DNA of 64,000 bases from Tindallia sp. (GCA_007134225.1 SLLE01000076.1:79111-143110); one strand, 5' to 3'; positions 1 through 11,013 are shown, counted from the first letter of the stretch. Program-made: numbers and translations. The notes: a model not told the origin generated them from the sequence alone.

Positions 1-1
1 T

Positions 2-1648
2 TCATCGCAAGCAACCTCCTTCTATCGGTATAACATTTGCCGTATTACAGATTTGAAATTCCAGTAATGACGAGTGGTCGGTTTCCAGTAACTCTTTGAT
101 GGCACCATGTATGTCTTTGGCATCAGTTACTCTTTTAGATTGAAATCCGTAGGCTTCTGCCAGCTTGCAAAAATCAGGATTTCCCTGCATGGCCACCTGA
201 TTATATCGTTCATCACAGTAATGCTGTTGCAATTCACGAACCATTCCAAGACAACTGTTATTCAATACAATAATTTTCAATTTCAGCCCTTCCTGAACGG
301 AGGTGGCCATTTCGGTCAGGTTCATTTGAAAACTGCCGTCTCCTGTGACTAAAACAACTTCCTGCTCCGGTTTCCCTATTTTGGCCCCAACGGCTGCCGG
401 CAATCCATATCCCATGGTTCCAAGACCTCCGGAAGTAAGAAATGTCCTTGGTTTTTCAAAACCATAATACCTACCTACCCACAATTGATGCTGCCCCACA
501 TCCGTTGCAATAATAGTATCGTCACTGGTTTGCTCAGAGAGGCTTTTAATAATTTCCATGGGGTTAAGACTTTGCAGATTATCCCCCACTCCCTTGGTAA
601 TTTGCTTCCATTCTGCAATCGAATCTCGCCATGAAGGGTTATTCTTACGAAAGTCTTTTTGAAGAATATCCCTCAGTGCTTGTTTCATGTCTCCGACAAT
701 CGGTATATCAATCATGATGTTTTTCCCGATTTCAGCAGGATCCACATCAATGTGAATGACTTTTGCTCTTTTCGCAAATTCTTCTGTTTTACCTGTTGAA
801 CGGTCCGCCATTCTTGCCCCCATAACAATTAAAAGATCTGCTTCCTCAATGGCTTTTTTAGCCGGATAGACGCCATGATCTCCACCCAGCATTCCCAATG
901 ACAGAGGGTGGCTTGACGGAAACGAACTAATCCCCATCATTGTTGTCGCAACTGGCGCATCAATACGCTCTGCCAACTGTACAATTTCCTCAGAGGCACC
1001 ACCCATAACGCCTCCTCCACCAACGACAATCATTGGCCTCTCGCTTGCCATCATTGCCTCAACAGACTTTTTAATTTGCCGAGGATGACCCTTATAGGTT
1101 GGTTTATAGCCAAGAAGATTGGCTTTTTCCGGATATTCGAAGTCAACCATCGCCATCTGTACATCCTTCGGTATGTCGATCAGAACAGGACCCGGTCTTC
1201 CTGTAGAAGCGATATGAAAGGCTTCCTTCAATACTCTTGGTAAATCTTCAACATATTTAACCAAATAATTATTTTTCGTAAAGGGCTCTGTCGCACCGGT
1301 AATATCAACTTCCTGAAAAACATCATGTCCAATGACATTGGTAGCAACCTGTCCGGTAATTGCCACCATTGGTATTGAGTCCATATAGGCAGTTGCAATA
1401 CCTGTGATCAGATTTGTTGCACCAGGGCCGGAAGTCGACACACACACCCCCACTTTTCCGGTGACTCGACTGTAACCGCTTGCAGCATGCGCAGCTCCCT
1501 GTTCATGCCTGACCAGCACATGTTTCACTTTGGATGCAATTAGCGCATCGTACACTGGAAGGATCGCACCTCCCGGGTATCCAAAAATGTATTCCACTCC
1601 TTCTTTTTCGAGCGCTTTCATCACTACCTCTGCGCCAGTCATTTTCAT
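2..1648 (-). CDS. ilvB: Acetolactate synthase large subunit (biosynthetic type), stand-alone copy
   Basis: 548 aa; MKMTGAEVVMKALEKEGVEYIFGYPGGAILPVYDAL, ThDP motif GDGSFQMNLTEMAT; stop codon at the window edge. Confidence 0.95.
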   Translation of the reverse strand: MKMTGAEVVMKALEKEGVEYIFGYPGGAILPVYDALIASKVKHVLVRHEQGAAHAASGYSRVTGKVGVCVSTSGPGATNLITGIATAYMDSIPMVAITGQVATNVIGHDVFQEVDITGATEPFTKNNYLVKYVEDLPRVLKEAFHIASTGRPGPVLIDIPKDVQMAMVDFEYPEKANLLGYKPTYKGHPRQIKKSVEAMMASERPMIVVGGGGVMGGASEEIVQLAERIDAPVATTMMGISSFPSSHPLSLGMLGGDHGVYPAKKAIEEADLLIVMGARMADRSTGKTEEFAKRAKVIHIDVDPAEIGKNIMIDIPIVGDMKQALRDILQKDFRKNNPSWRDSIAEWKQITKGVGDNLQSLNPMEIIKSLSEQTSDDTIIATDVGQHQLWVGRYYGFEKPRTFLTSGGLGTMGYGLPAAVGAKIGKPEQEVVLVTGDGSFQMNLTEMATSVQEGLKLKIIVLNNSCLGMVRELQQHYCDERYNQVAMQGNPDFCKLAEAYGFQSKRVTDAKDIHGAIKELLETDHSSLLEFQICNTANVIPIEGGCLR

Positions 1649-1689
1649 TTCAAACCCTCCCCTGTTCTTTTTGAAAATATTTTACCCAA

Positions 1690-1960
1690 ACAAAAAAACA
1701 GCCTGCCATCCTCTTTTCAGGACGAAAGACTGTTTCGTGGTACCACCTGTATTTATTCATGCTTCACAGCATAAATCTCAGTGAGTTCATAACTCTGGTT
1801 TTTTAACGGAAACCTCCCGGCAGTCCTACTAACTGTTTCAGATCTGCACCTCAAGAGCGAGTATATGATTGATCTGCCTGTCGATTCACACCACCCACCG
1901 ACTCTCTGAAAAAGACCTGACCAATCTTTAATCTCTATCATTGGTTCTTATTGAGTTGCT
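1690..1960 (-). promoter_or_regulatory. T-box leader, predicted Leu specifier (CTC at 1861-1859)
   Basis: Minus strand: AGAGAGTCGGTGGGTGG..., ATACTCGCTCTTGAG specifier context, CAGGTGGTACCACG T-box, then a terminator hairpin with a T-run upstream of ilvB. Confidence 0.88.
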
Positions 1961-1980
1961 TCAAAATTTAAAATTAATTA

Positions 1981-2016
1981 ACGTCTACGATAACAGGTTT
2001 TCGATTCATTGTCAAC
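1981..2016 (-). promoter_or_regulatory. Putative sigma-A promoter of the ilvB T-box leader
   Basis: Minus strand TTGACA-17 nt-TATCGT; spacer nearly identical to the promoter at 29660-29690. Confidence 0.55.
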
Positions 2017-2135
2017 ACAAAAGATAGTAAATTATTCGTTATATATTTAACGAATTTTGCGTAATTCGCATAAAAAAACGACCGCTTCACAAACAGCCGT
2101 CTTGAAGATTTTATAGTATGAAGTTTTTTTTGGAA

Positions 2136-2523
2136 GAGCGAGTAAACCTATAAGCCGAGTTCTGTATTTGATAGTCATCTATCTAGGCCTGCAGTTACCA
2201 GCAGGCTCAAGCAACCTACCACGGGACACGACGGGCAGCCGCTACCTTGTCCCTACTTGGTCTTGCTCCGGATGGGGTTTACATAGCCAGCCTGTCGCCA
2301 GACTGCTGGTGAGCTCTTACCTCACCTTTCCACCCTTACCCGGCACCTAAAACAGAATAACCTTTAAGTTTCATAAACTACTCTGTCTTAGGTGCCGGGC
2401 GGTATTTCTCTGTTGCACTATCCTTAGAGTCGCCTCCACTGGGGATTACCCAGCATCCTGCCCTATGGAGCTCGGACTTTCCTCGTCATCAATGGATGCC
2501 GTGACTATCTGGTTTACTCGCTC
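2136..2523 (-). ncRNA. rnpB: RNase P RNA, bacterial type A-like
   Basis: Minus strand GAGGAAAGTCCGAGCTCC, AGGGTGAAAAGGTGAGGTAAGAGCTCACC-like core, 5' GAGCGAGTAAACC pairing with 3' GGTTTACTCGCTC. Confidence 0.92.
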
Positions 2524-2590
2524 AAGATCATCCAACCTAATAGTATCACTACAGCTGCTTTCTGTCAAAAACTGCTGTTCAGGGATATGA

Positions 2591-3709
2591 TCACCGCACG
2601 ATAATAGGATTGATCTGTGTTGATGCTCCAATAATATCCACTTCAATATTGCTTTGTTCAAACTGCACCTGAAGCTGTTTAAGCATCAGAGGTACAAAGG
2701 TTATTTCCGATTCAAAATGTCCAATATCAAATAAATGGATTCCTTTTTCATAAGCAGATTGCGCATCATGGTATTTGACATCACCGGTCACCAGGCAGTC
2801 ACAACCTTTTGATTCAGCAGCATCAATTGCACTTGAACCACTCCCCGTCAATACTCCAACACGCTTAATTTCATTCGAACTACCTGGTGTCCAGCGTACA
2901 AAAGCTACGGAAAATACGGTTTTTAAGTGTTGAATAAACGCTTCTGGTGTCATTTTTGTAGAAAGATCTCCTATTCTACCAATTCCATTTTGATATCCTT
3001 CATTTTTCAACGGATATATATCATAAGCTACTTCTTCATATGGATGCGCTTCAATCATGCATTTTAAAACATGCTTTCGAATAGATTCCGGCATGATCGT
3101 CTCCAGCCTTACTTCTTCTACCTGTTCAAGTCTGTTTGATGAACCAATAAAGGGATTCGCATTTTCTAATGGCTTAAAAGTACCCTTGCCATTCAGATAA
3201 TAACCGCAATGACTATACTCTCCAATATGGCCTGCTCCAGCATCCATGATAGCATCCGATACTTGCTGTGCATATTCGGCAGGAATAAAAACAACCAGTT
3301 TTTCCAGCTTTTCCGAGCTTGTTTCCTCCAGCAAAGATATGTGTTCCAATTCCAGCAGGTTGGCAGCCCAGTCATTTAGGCCTCCGGATGCAATATCCAT
3401 GTTTGTATGAGCTGCATAAAGGCTTATATTGTTCTGAATTAAACGGGCAATCATTTTTCCTTTTAATTGATCAGTTCGAAGATTTTTTAGTGGGTAAAAG
3501 ATAAATGGATGATGTGTAATAATGAGACCCGCCTTCTTTTCGATGGCTTCATCCAGTGTTTCCGGCGTCACATCAAGCGTAACAAAAACGCTGTTTACTT
3601 TTTGATCCATCGCCCCCACCTGAAGCCCGACAGTATCCCAGTCCATCGCCAACTTCGGTGATGCTTTTGTTTCAAAGATTTGAATGATTTCTTTTACACT
3701 TGAAGCCAT
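2591..3709 (-). CDS. Nif3-like dinuclear metal center hexameric protein
   Basis: 372 aa; AMDWDTVGLQVG, ITHHPFIFYPLKNL, TGDVKYHDAQSA. Confidence 0.92.
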   Translation of the reverse strand: MASSVKEIIQIFETKASPKLAMDWDTVGLQVGAMDQKVNSVFVTLDVTPETLDEAIEKKAGLIITHHPFIFYPLKNLRTDQLKGKMIARLIQNNISLYAAHTNMDIASGGLNDWAANLLELEHISLLEETSSEKLEKLVVFIPAEYAQQVSDAIMDAGAGHIGEYSHCGYYLNGKGTFKPLENANPFIGSSNRLEQVEEVRLETIMPESIRKHVLKCMIEAHPYEEVAYDIYPLKNEGYQNGIGRIGDLSTKMTPEAFIQHLKTVFSVAFVRWTPGSSNEIKRVGVLTGSGSSAIDAAESKGCDCLVTGDVKYHDAQSAYEKGIHLFDIGHFESEITFVPLMLKQLQVQFEQSNIEVDIIGASTQINPIIVR

Positions 3710-4395
3710 TCTATCACCTCTTCGAGTTGTTTAATTTGTTTCTCACAACGACTTAACGCTCTTTGATTCAATGAGTTGCTTTTTAGCAATCCATCCTTCT
3801 TAGTTTCCATCTGATCCAAAAGCCTGACGATATATTCGCGCAACAACTCAGGCGGTTGTTTTTTCCATTGTATACCAATCATAGCTTCTAACGTTCCAAT
3901 CCCTGTTGCGGGCAGTTCTTCCTGTTTCACTTTTATGAGATGGTAAAAATGATTCTTTTCTTTTACCAGCTGATCTTCTAAAACCCGATACCCATTCGCC
4001 AGTAAATATTCTCGCACTTCAGAAATCGCTTGCATTGGTTGCAAAATAAGATAATCTGCATTCCTAGCTTTTTGGGGACACGAATACAGGAATGAATTAA
4101 TTAATAATCCACCCATTCCGGCAATAATAATGACCTTGGCCTCTCCTGGCTCAAGTACCTGAAGTCCGTCTCCCAAGCGAAAATCCATCGCGCTTTCCAT
4201 TCCATGTAATTGAGCAGTTTTCCTGGCTTTTTCGAGAGGTCTTGGATTAACATCTGAAACTATAGCTTTTTTTGTTGTTCCAGTCTGCAGCAAATAAACC
4301 GGCAGCAACCCATGATCCGTTCCAATATCCGCAATGGTTGATACCGGTGGAATCATGTTGGCGATCGATTCTAATCTGACAGGCAGTTTTACCAT
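3694..4395 (-). CDS. trmK: tRNA (adenine(22)-N(1))-methyltransferase TrmK
   Basis: 233 aa; RLESIANMIPPVSTIADIGTDHGLLPVYLL, AGMGGLLI; overlaps the Nif3-like gene by 16 nt. Confidence 0.88.
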   Translation of the reverse strand: MVKLPVRLESIANMIPPVSTIADIGTDHGLLPVYLLQTGTTKKAIVSDVNPRPLEKARKTAQLHGMESAMDFRLGDGLQVLEPGEAKVIIIAGMGGLLINSFLYSCPQKARNADYLILQPMQAISEVREYLLANGYRVLEDQLVKEKNHFYHLIKVKQEELPATGIGTLEAMIGIQWKKQPPELLREYIVRLLDQMETKKDGLLKSNSLNQRALSRCEKQIKQLEEVIEWLQV

Positions 4396-4420
4396 TAACC
4401 TGACACATCCTTTTTCACAA

Positions 4421-4446
4421 GAAAACCGCCTCCGGCGGTTTTCTTT
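4421..4446. terminator. Hairpin aaaaccgcctccggcggtttt between rpoD and trmK
   Basis: Perfect GC-rich inverted repeat with flanking A/T runs. Confidence 0.7.
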
Positions 4447-5563
4447 ATTCGAGATAGTCTTTCAGTTTTTTGCTTCGACTGGGATGACGCAGTTTTCTTA
4501 ATGCTTTTGCTTCAATCTGTCTGATCCTCTCACGGGTTACCTGAAATTTCTTGCCCACCTCTTCCAGTGTCCTCGCTCTCCCATCATCAAGTCCAAACCG
4601 TAATCGCAGCACTTTTTGTTCCCTCACTGTTAATGTATGCAACACATCCACCAATTGCTCTTTTAAAAGTGAGAAAGCAGCTGAATCCGCAGGTGCCAAT
4701 ACATCCTCATCCGGAATGAAATCTCCAAGATGGCTATCTTCCTCCTCACCGATAGGCGTCTCCAAAGAAACTGGTTCCTGTGCAATTTTTAAAATTTCCC
4801 GAACTTTTTCAACAGGTATATCCATTTCCGCAGCTATTTCTTCTGGCTTTGGTTCTCTACCCAAATCCTGAAGTAATTGTCGGGATACACGGATTAATTT
4901 ATTAATAGTTTCTACCATATGAACCGGTATTCGAATCGTCCTTGCCTGATCTGCAATAGCTCTGGTAATTGCCTGCCTTATCCACCAGGTTGCGTAGGTG
5001 CTAAATTTATATCCTTTTCGATAATCAAATTTTTCCACTGCTTTAATGAGACCCAAATTCCCTTCCTGAATTAGATCCAAAAACAGCATGCCACGGCCAA
5101 CGTATCGTTTCGCAATACTAACCACCAAACGAAGGTTTGCCTCTACCAGTTGTTTTTTGGCATATTCGTCACCAGTTTCCATGGCTTTTGCCAGTCTGAT
5201 TTCCTCATCACTGGTCAGCAGTGGTACTTTTCCTATTTCCTTCAGATACATCCTGACCGGATCATCAATATTAACGCCTTTTAAGAAGGATAAGTCTTCT
5301 TTTACCGGCTCATCTGGTTTAAGATCAGAATCGACTTCGCTTACCAGTGAGTCATCTATTTCAATCTCATCTTTGTCGCTGATAATATCAATGCCTAGCG
5401 TACCAAACTGTTCATATAATTCATCAATTTGATCTTTATCCAGTTCAAACTTTTCCAAGGTATCCATGATCTCGCTATACGTTAAAGAACCTTCTTTTTG
5501 TCCTTTATCAAGTAATTTTTTTAGTGATTCCTTGGTAAGGTCAATCACGTTATTATTTTCCAC
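4445..5563 (-). CDS. rpoD: RNA polymerase primary sigma factor RpoD/SigA
   Basis: 372 aa; [54 protein letters not shown]. Confidence 0.97.
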   Translation of the reverse strand: MENNNVIDLTKESLKKLLDKGQKEGSLTYSEIMDTLEKFELDKDQIDELYEQFGTLGIDIISDKDEIEIDDSLVSEVDSDLKPDEPVKEDLSFLKGVNIDDPVRMYLKEIGKVPLLTSDEEIRLAKAMETGDEYAKKQLVEANLRLVVSIAKRYVGRGMLFLDLIQEGNLGLIKAVEKFDYRKGYKFSTYATWWIRQAITRAIADQARTIRIPVHMVETINKLIRVSRQLLQDLGREPKPEEIAAEMDIPVEKVREILKIAQEPVSLETPIGEEEDSHLGDFIPDEDVLAPADSAAFSLLKEQLVDVLHTLTVREQKVLRLRFGLDDGRARTLEEVGKKFQVTRERIRQIEAKALRKLRHPSRSKKLKDYLE

Positions 5564-7409
5564 CGTTACCGCCTCCTTTCTGTAAAGAGATTTTTTGCAG
5601 TTCTATATTGATTTTACTGACTTCCATACCTATTTTCAACATTTTATCTTCCTTTTCATCTTTTCCTATGTTCTCTTGATCGCATATTTGTTTTTGCTTT
5701 TCCATCCAGTAATTAAGCTCTTCTTTTAATTTCTTTCTTTTATAATTGAGACGATATCGGTCAATGATCCGTTCCTTCGTTAAATGACTGATATCCAACT
5801 CCATAACCTTCTGGAAATCTTCTTCGAATCCTTCAAAAAAAGTTATATCTTGAGAATTTGTCTTTAGTTGATGCTGTTCTTCCACAATAATGGCAAATAT
5901 AATACGATGTGCTTCATGTAAAAAAGAGTTCGGATTGATAGAATTTTTAATTTCGTCCAATTCTCCGACATTCTCCAGCATCCATTTTAACAACTGTCTT
6001 TCGGCCAACAGATAGCTTAGATCATTTGTCATTGGCTGCATTGGGTCTATGATCTTAAAATTTCTACTTTTTTGTTGATCTGGATTGAAACTTTTCTTTT
6101 TCCTCACTTGTTGATCCGAATTTTGAATTTCTGATAAGAGAGCAGACTTTGATATTCCCATTTCTTCCGCCAGCCGGGAAGCATACGCCTCTTTTTCAAC
6201 TGGACTTTTTAGCTTCTGCAAAATATTAGCAACTTCACGGGCAAAGTGAATTTTCCCCTCCACTGTTGCCAGTGAATGTTTTTTTCGAATCATGGCAATT
6301 TGATAATCAACAGATGTGGGAGCCTCCGAAATAAGCTTTTCGAAGGAGGCTCTTCCTTTTTCTCTAATATATTGATCTGGATCCATACCTTCCGGCAACG
6401 ATAAAATGCGAACCTTTAGGTCAACTTGAGTAAAGAGTTCGATACTTCTGAGCACCGCATTGCTTCCGGCTGTATCGGCATCAAAACAAAGGATAATCGT
6501 TTTTGTATATCGAGACAGCATTTTGACGTGTTCAATGGTTAATGAAGTCCCCAGGGTTGCTACCGTATTTTGAAACCCATATTGATGCAAAGAAATAACA
6601 TCCGTGTAGCCTTCAACAACCAAAATATTTCCCTGCTCCCGGGCATGGATCCTGGCAATATTAAGTCCATAAAGCAGCTTTCTCTTGTTGAAAATAGGAG
6701 TCTCCGGAGAGTTCAGATATTTAGGCTGATCGTCAGCACTTACGACTCTTCCGCCAAACCCAACGATGTCTCCACGTACATTAAAGATCGGAAACATTAA
6801 TCGTTTTCGAAAACGATCATAGCCTTCGTTGGTTTTTTTAGTCGTAGTTGCCAAACCCGCCTGCTGAACTAATTTTTCCGGATAACCAAGGGGCTTAACA
6901 TGTCTTAACAAGGCGTTCCTCTGGTCCGGTGCATATCCTAACCCAAATTGTTTAATGGTTTTTATTTTCCATCCACGTTTTTTTAGATACTGAATGCCCG
7001 GGTTCGACTGAGATGTCAATTTTTGGTAAAAAAAAGTGGCAGCTTCTCGATGCAACTCCATTAATTTTCTGTTTTCTTCCAACCTGCCTTTTTCTTCTGA
7101 TGTCATGTTCTTATCGGGAATTTGTATGCCTGCCCGACGTGCCAAATGATGAATTGCTTCAACAAAATCAAGGTTTTCCTTTTCCATAATAAACTGAACC
7201 ACTCCACCACCTTGACCGCATCCAAAACACTTGTAAAGCTGTTTTTCGCGACTAACCATAAACGACGGCGTCTTTTCATTATGGAAAGGGCAAAGCGCTC
7301 TGTGGTTAGAACCTGAAGGCTTCAATGGCAGGTATTCATTGATCACATCTACAATATCATTTTGCTGAATGATCTCGTCAACTAATTCTTCAGGTATTCT
7401 GCCGTTCAT
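5553..7409 (-). CDS. dnaG: DNA primase
   Basis: 618 aa; [29 protein letters not shown] zinc finger, [19 protein letters not shown]. Confidence 0.97.
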   Translation of the reverse strand: MNGRIPEELVDEIIQQNDIVDVINEYLPLKPSGSNHRALCPFHNEKTPSFMVSREKQLYKCFGCGQGGGVVQFIMEKENLDFVEAIHHLARRAGIQIPDKNMTSEEKGRLEENRKLMELHREAATFFYQKLTSQSNPGIQYLKKRGWKIKTIKQFGLGYAPDQRNALLRHVKPLGYPEKLVQQAGLATTTKKTNEGYDRFRKRLMFPIFNVRGDIVGFGGRVVSADDQPKYLNSPETPIFNKRKLLYGLNIARIHAREQGNILVVEGYTDVISLHQYGFQNTVATLGTSLTIEHVKMLSRYTKTIILCFDADTAGSNAVLRSIELFTQVDLKVRILSLPEGMDPDQYIREKGRASFEKLISEAPTSVDYQIAMIRKKHSLATVEGKIHFAREVANILQKLKSPVEKEAYASRLAEEMGISKSALLSEIQNSDQQVRKKKSFNPDQQKSRNFKIIDPMQPMTNDLSYLLAERQLLKWMLENVGELDEIKNSINPNSFLHEAHRIIFAIIVEEQHQLKTNSQDITFFEGFEEDFQKVMELDISHLTKERIIDRYRLNYKRKKLKEELNYWMEKQKQICDQENIGKDEKEDKMLKIGMEVSKINIELQKISLQKGGGNGGK

Positions 7410-7495
7410 AATCCACCTTCGTTCTTTTTCTTAAAAAACCTTCGGAGATACTTATTCGACACCTTTTCTTGAATTCCTTCTTATATATAATAAAT

Positions 7496-8500
7496 TTATT
7501 TCAAACCGGGTTGTGGAATAACTAACTCTTTAAAAAGATTAATGGCAAACTGGTCCGTACAACCGGCTATTTTATCTGTTGCTTCCTGTTCGGAGAGGTA
7601 TTGGCGGTAATGCCTGAATAAATACTCGACAATCAGCGAGGCTTTTTCCTTTTCTCTCATGCATACCGCTCCGTTATAAACTTTTTTAAACATAAAGCAC
7701 CGGAGGTCAAGCATCATTTCTGCCATTGCTTCACTTTGATAAATCATCGGCGCTTCACCTTTTTCAAGTTGTGTAGCTGTTTCCATGATCATGTCCTGAA
7801 CAAAAGCGTTTACTCGTTGGCTGTGACTGGTTCCAAGGATTCGATTAAATTGATCAGGAATTTGATCTGCAGATAAAATACCAACTGCCAGGCTATCCTG
7901 AATATCATGGCATAGATAGGTAATCCGATCAGCAATTTTCACTAATTTCCCTTCCATGGTTACCGGTATTCCGTCGCCTGTGTGGTTGAGGATTCCATCC
8001 CTGACTTCAAATGTCAAATTCAATCCTTTCCCATTGCTTTCCAGATAATCAACCACCCTGAGGCTCTGCTCATTATGTGCAAAGTGACCAGAGAGAGCAT
8101 CCAGTACTTCTTCTCCACTATGACCAAAACAGGTATGCCCCAGATCATGCCCTAATGCAATGGCTTCAATCAGATCTTCGTTAAGCCTGAGGGCACGGGC
8201 AATTGTTCTGGCAATTTGACTTAATTCCAGTGTATGGGTTAATCTTGTTCGGAAGTTTTCAAAATGACTAATAAATACCTGGGTTTTTCCTTTCAGTTTT
8301 CGAAATGACTCGCAATGAATAATACGATCTCTGTCTCTTTGATATGGAGTGCGAACGTCGCATTCCGCCTCATCTTTCTTTCTCCCCTTCGTTTTGATGC
8401 TTAACTGTGCATCAGAGGAGAGTCTATTGCTTTCGTGTTCTTGCGACACATTTCTTATCAATTTGTTGGTTTCCAACCATTTCCACCCCTCACAAATCAT
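7496..8500 (-). CDS. dgt: Deoxyguanosinetriphosphate triphosphohydrolase-like protein
   Basis: 334 aa; HCESFRKLKGKTQVF, RLTHTLELSQIARTIARAL, ALGHDLGHTCFGHSGE (HD domain). Confidence 0.93.
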   Translation of the reverse strand: MICEGWKWLETNKLIRNVSQEHESNRLSSDAQLSIKTKGRKKDEAECDVRTPYQRDRDRIIHCESFRKLKGKTQVFISHFENFRTRLTHTLELSQIARTIARALRLNEDLIEAIALGHDLGHTCFGHSGEEVLDALSGHFAHNEQSLRVVDYLESNGKGLNLTFEVRDGILNHTGDGIPVTMEGKLVKIADRITYLCHDIQDSLAVGILSADQIPDQFNRILGTSHSQRVNAFVQDMIMETATQLEKGEAPMIYQSEAMAEMMLDLRCFMFKKVYNGAVCMREKEKASLIVEYLFRHYRQYLSEQEATDKIAGCTDQFAINLFKELVIPQPGLK

Positions 8501-8589
8501 GGAAATACTTTTCCTGACAAATTCATTATTATATCAAAACAATAAATATAAAGCAATAGTTAATTGTTGTCATCGTCATAAACAGGATT

Positions 8590-9480
8590 CTATTCCTTAA
8601 CATCGTTTTGCTCACCGTCTTCACCGGTCTTTTCTTCTTCTTGATTTGTTGTATCACTTATATTGTTTTTCGATTTCTTACTTTGGTACTCTAGCGTGCC
8701 TTTCATCACTTTTTCCAAGTCCGGCAGTAATCTTCTCATTTCCATCGGTACTGGGAATAGAACCGTTGTGCTTTCTGAGTTAGACATATCAGAAATGGTA
8801 CGAAGTGTTCGGAGTGTCAAAGCGCCTTCCTGCTGGCCTAAAATCTCAGCAGCTTCACTAATTTTAACTGCCGCCTGTTTTTCACCTTCCGCCTGAATAA
8901 CCACGGCACGTCTATTTCGCTCTGCTTCCGCCTGTTTAGCAATGGCACGCTGCATTGCTTCTGGAATAATGACATCTCTCAACTCTACAGCCGTCACTTT
9001 AATTCCCCAGGGATCCGTTGCCTGATCGACAACAGCCTGTATTTGTTTATTCAGTTTCTCTCTTTGAGACAGCAATTCATCCAGATCTGCCTGGCCCACC
9101 ACACTTCTCATGGTCGTTTGAGAAAACTGGCTGGTGGCTTCATGATATTTTTCAACATTTACAACAGCTTTATCCGGCGCTGTTACACGATAATACAAAA
9201 CTGCATTTACCTTGCAGGTGACATTATCTCTGGTTATTACTTCCTGAGGAGGCACATTATCAACAATAATTCGAAGGGATACCTTTTCAATTCGGTCGAT
9301 GATTGGAATAATAAGGATTAAGCCCGGCCCTTTAACCCCAACCAATCTTCCGAGTCGAAACTGAACGCCCCTTTCATACTCAGGTATAATCTTAATGGCC
9401 ATTTTAAGCAACAATAGCACAACAATGATTAAACCCGTTAATGGAACCAAGTTTTCTATAAGCATAATTATTTCTGTCAT
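8590..9480 (-). CDS. Slipin / stomatin-like SPFH protein
   Basis: 296 aa; EYERGVQFRLGRLVGVKGPGLILIIPIIDRI, QAEAERNRRAVVIQAEGEKQAA. Confidence 0.93.
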   Translation of the reverse strand: MTEIIMLIENLVPLTGLIIVVLLLLKMAIKIIPEYERGVQFRLGRLVGVKGPGLILIIPIIDRIEKVSLRIIVDNVPPQEVITRDNVTCKVNAVLYYRVTAPDKAVVNVEKYHEATSQFSQTTMRSVVGQADLDELLSQREKLNKQIQAVVDQATDPWGIKVTAVELRDVIIPEAMQRAIAKQAEAERNRRAVVIQAEGEKQAAVKISEAAEILGQQEGALTLRTLRTISDMSNSESTTVLFPVPMEMRRLLPDLEKVMKGTLEYQSKKSKNNISDTTNQEEEKTGEDGEQNDVKE

Positions 9481-9523
9481 TTTCTACCATCCTTTCTTAT
9501 TTAACCCGCTTCATCCTTCATTT

Positions 9524-10867
9524 CTATTCTTCCTTAAGATCACTTTCCACAATGCACGTCATATTTTCTCTATCAATAATTCGAACCTGCATATCTTTTT
9601 CGATTTTTTCACCACCTGCTGATCTTGCTTTCCAGAGTTCCCCGCGAACCATAATGAGCCCTTCCGGGTCAATGGTTTCCACCACTCTTGCCACGTCCAT
9701 CATAAACTCACGGCTGCCATGGATAATCGGAGATTTTTTTAAGCGATAGATCCCCGCCAGCATGATCACCAGTACAACGGAGCCAATGATTCCAATTCCA
9801 AAGGCCATAAAACGAAATTGTGCAAGCCATCGGTCAGAAACCAGCGGCTCTACAGGAAGATATAAAATACCCAATACCATACTAATCACACCACCGACAC
9901 CCAAAACCCCATAGGTTGGAGTGAGCGCTTCAGCAACCAGCAAACCAACCCCTAACACCATCAAAAGAGCTGCAAAGAGATTCACTTCAAAAAGACCCAG
10001 GCCGTATAAGGCCAATAATAATGAAATAGCTCCCAGAACTTCCGGCACAAAGGTTCCTGGCGAGCTGAAACCGATGATTAAACCGTAAACTCCGATCAGT
10101 AAAAGAACAAACGTTATTTGAGGATTGCTGACAAGATGGGTAATTTTTTCCTGTGTCGTTTTCTCCATCTCTCGGGCGCTTGCATTTGACGTGTTGAGCG
10201 TCACGATTCCAGACTCCAGCTCTATTTTTTCGCCATCAAGACTGTTTAAAAGTGAATCAAGGTTGCTTTCAATCAAATCAATCACACCCAATTCCAGAGC
10301 TTCACCACCGCTCAAGGTCAGGTTTTCCGTGACAAACCGTTCAGCAATATCTCCAGGCCTGTCGCGGGCCTCAGCAATGCTTTTCATGTGACCTGCCAAA
10401 AAGAGGATTGTTTTGTCGTCAGCAGCTGCACTCCCTTCCTCATCCGGTCTCACCATTACCGGCATTGCGGCACCAATGGTGGTCCCAGGAGCCATCGCTG
10501 CTTTATGTCCGCCAATCATAATAAAAGTACCGGCAGATGCGGCAATCCCACCTTGTGGAGAAACATACGTAATAATAGGAACATCCGCGCTGATCATGTC
10601 TCCCACAATATCTAAGGTGGCATTAACAAGACCGCCGGGGGTATTCAGAAGAATTACCAGAGCTTCAGCCCCATCTTTTTCAGCTACTTCAATGGATCGT
10701 CGAATATGATTGGTCGTTCCCGCCGTTACCATGCCTTCCACTTTCAGTGTGTACACAAAAGGCGAAGACTGGTTTTCTTCAGCTAAACCAACAAGCGAAA
10801 TTAAAAAAATCATCAGGGTCATTACCAATGCCACAATGGTTCTTCGATTATATAAATATTTCAACAA
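9524..10867 (-). CDS. NfeD-family membrane-bound serine protease (ClpP class)
   Basis: 447 aa; NTPGGLVNATLDI, SPQGGIAASAGTFI catalytic region, C-terminal OB domain; next to slipin. Confidence 0.92.
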   Translation of the reverse strand: MLKYLYNRRTIVALVMTLMIFLISLVGLAEENQSSPFVYTLKVEGMVTAGTTNHIRRSIEVAEKDGAEALVILLNTPGGLVNATLDIVGDMISADVPIITYVSPQGGIAASAGTFIMIGGHKAAMAPGTTIGAAMPVMVRPDEEGSAAADDKTILFLAGHMKSIAEARDRPGDIAERFVTENLTLSGGEALELGVIDLIESNLDSLLNSLDGEKIELESGIVTLNTSNASAREMEKTTQEKITHLVSNPQITFVLLLIGVYGLIIGFSSPGTFVPEVLGAISLLLALYGLGLFEVNLFAALLMVLGVGLLVAEALTPTYGVLGVGGVISMVLGILYLPVEPLVSDRWLAQFRFMAFGIGIIGSVVLVIMLAGIYRLKKSPIIHGSREFMMDVARVVETIDPEGLIMVRGELWKARSAGGEKIEKDMQVRIIDRENMTCIVESDLKEE

Positions 10868-11013
10868 AATCCCTTCTTTCTGCCTTTGGATATATCATAA
10901 AAGCGATTGAATATTTTATCACACTTAATAAATACCCAAAAATTAGCAATACAATAGAGAAGAGAAAAGAAAAAGAGAATACCTGTCACAGCATTCTCTT
11001 TTTCATCTTTGCT

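Noticed and set aside
1753-1941. 62-aa minus-strand ORF (MIEIKDWSGLFQRVGGWCESTGRS...)
   Set aside because: Lies entirely in the ilvB T-box leader; reading-frame artefact
2168-2350. 60-aa plus-strand ORF and the 71-aa minus ORF at 2446..2661
   Set aside because: Both overlap RNase P RNA; not protein coding
10388-10709. Overlapping plus-strand ORFs antisense to nfeD, ppdK and other genes (many 60-176 aa)
   Set aside because: Antisense to strongly conserved genes, no family similarity, biased composition typical of spurious reading frames
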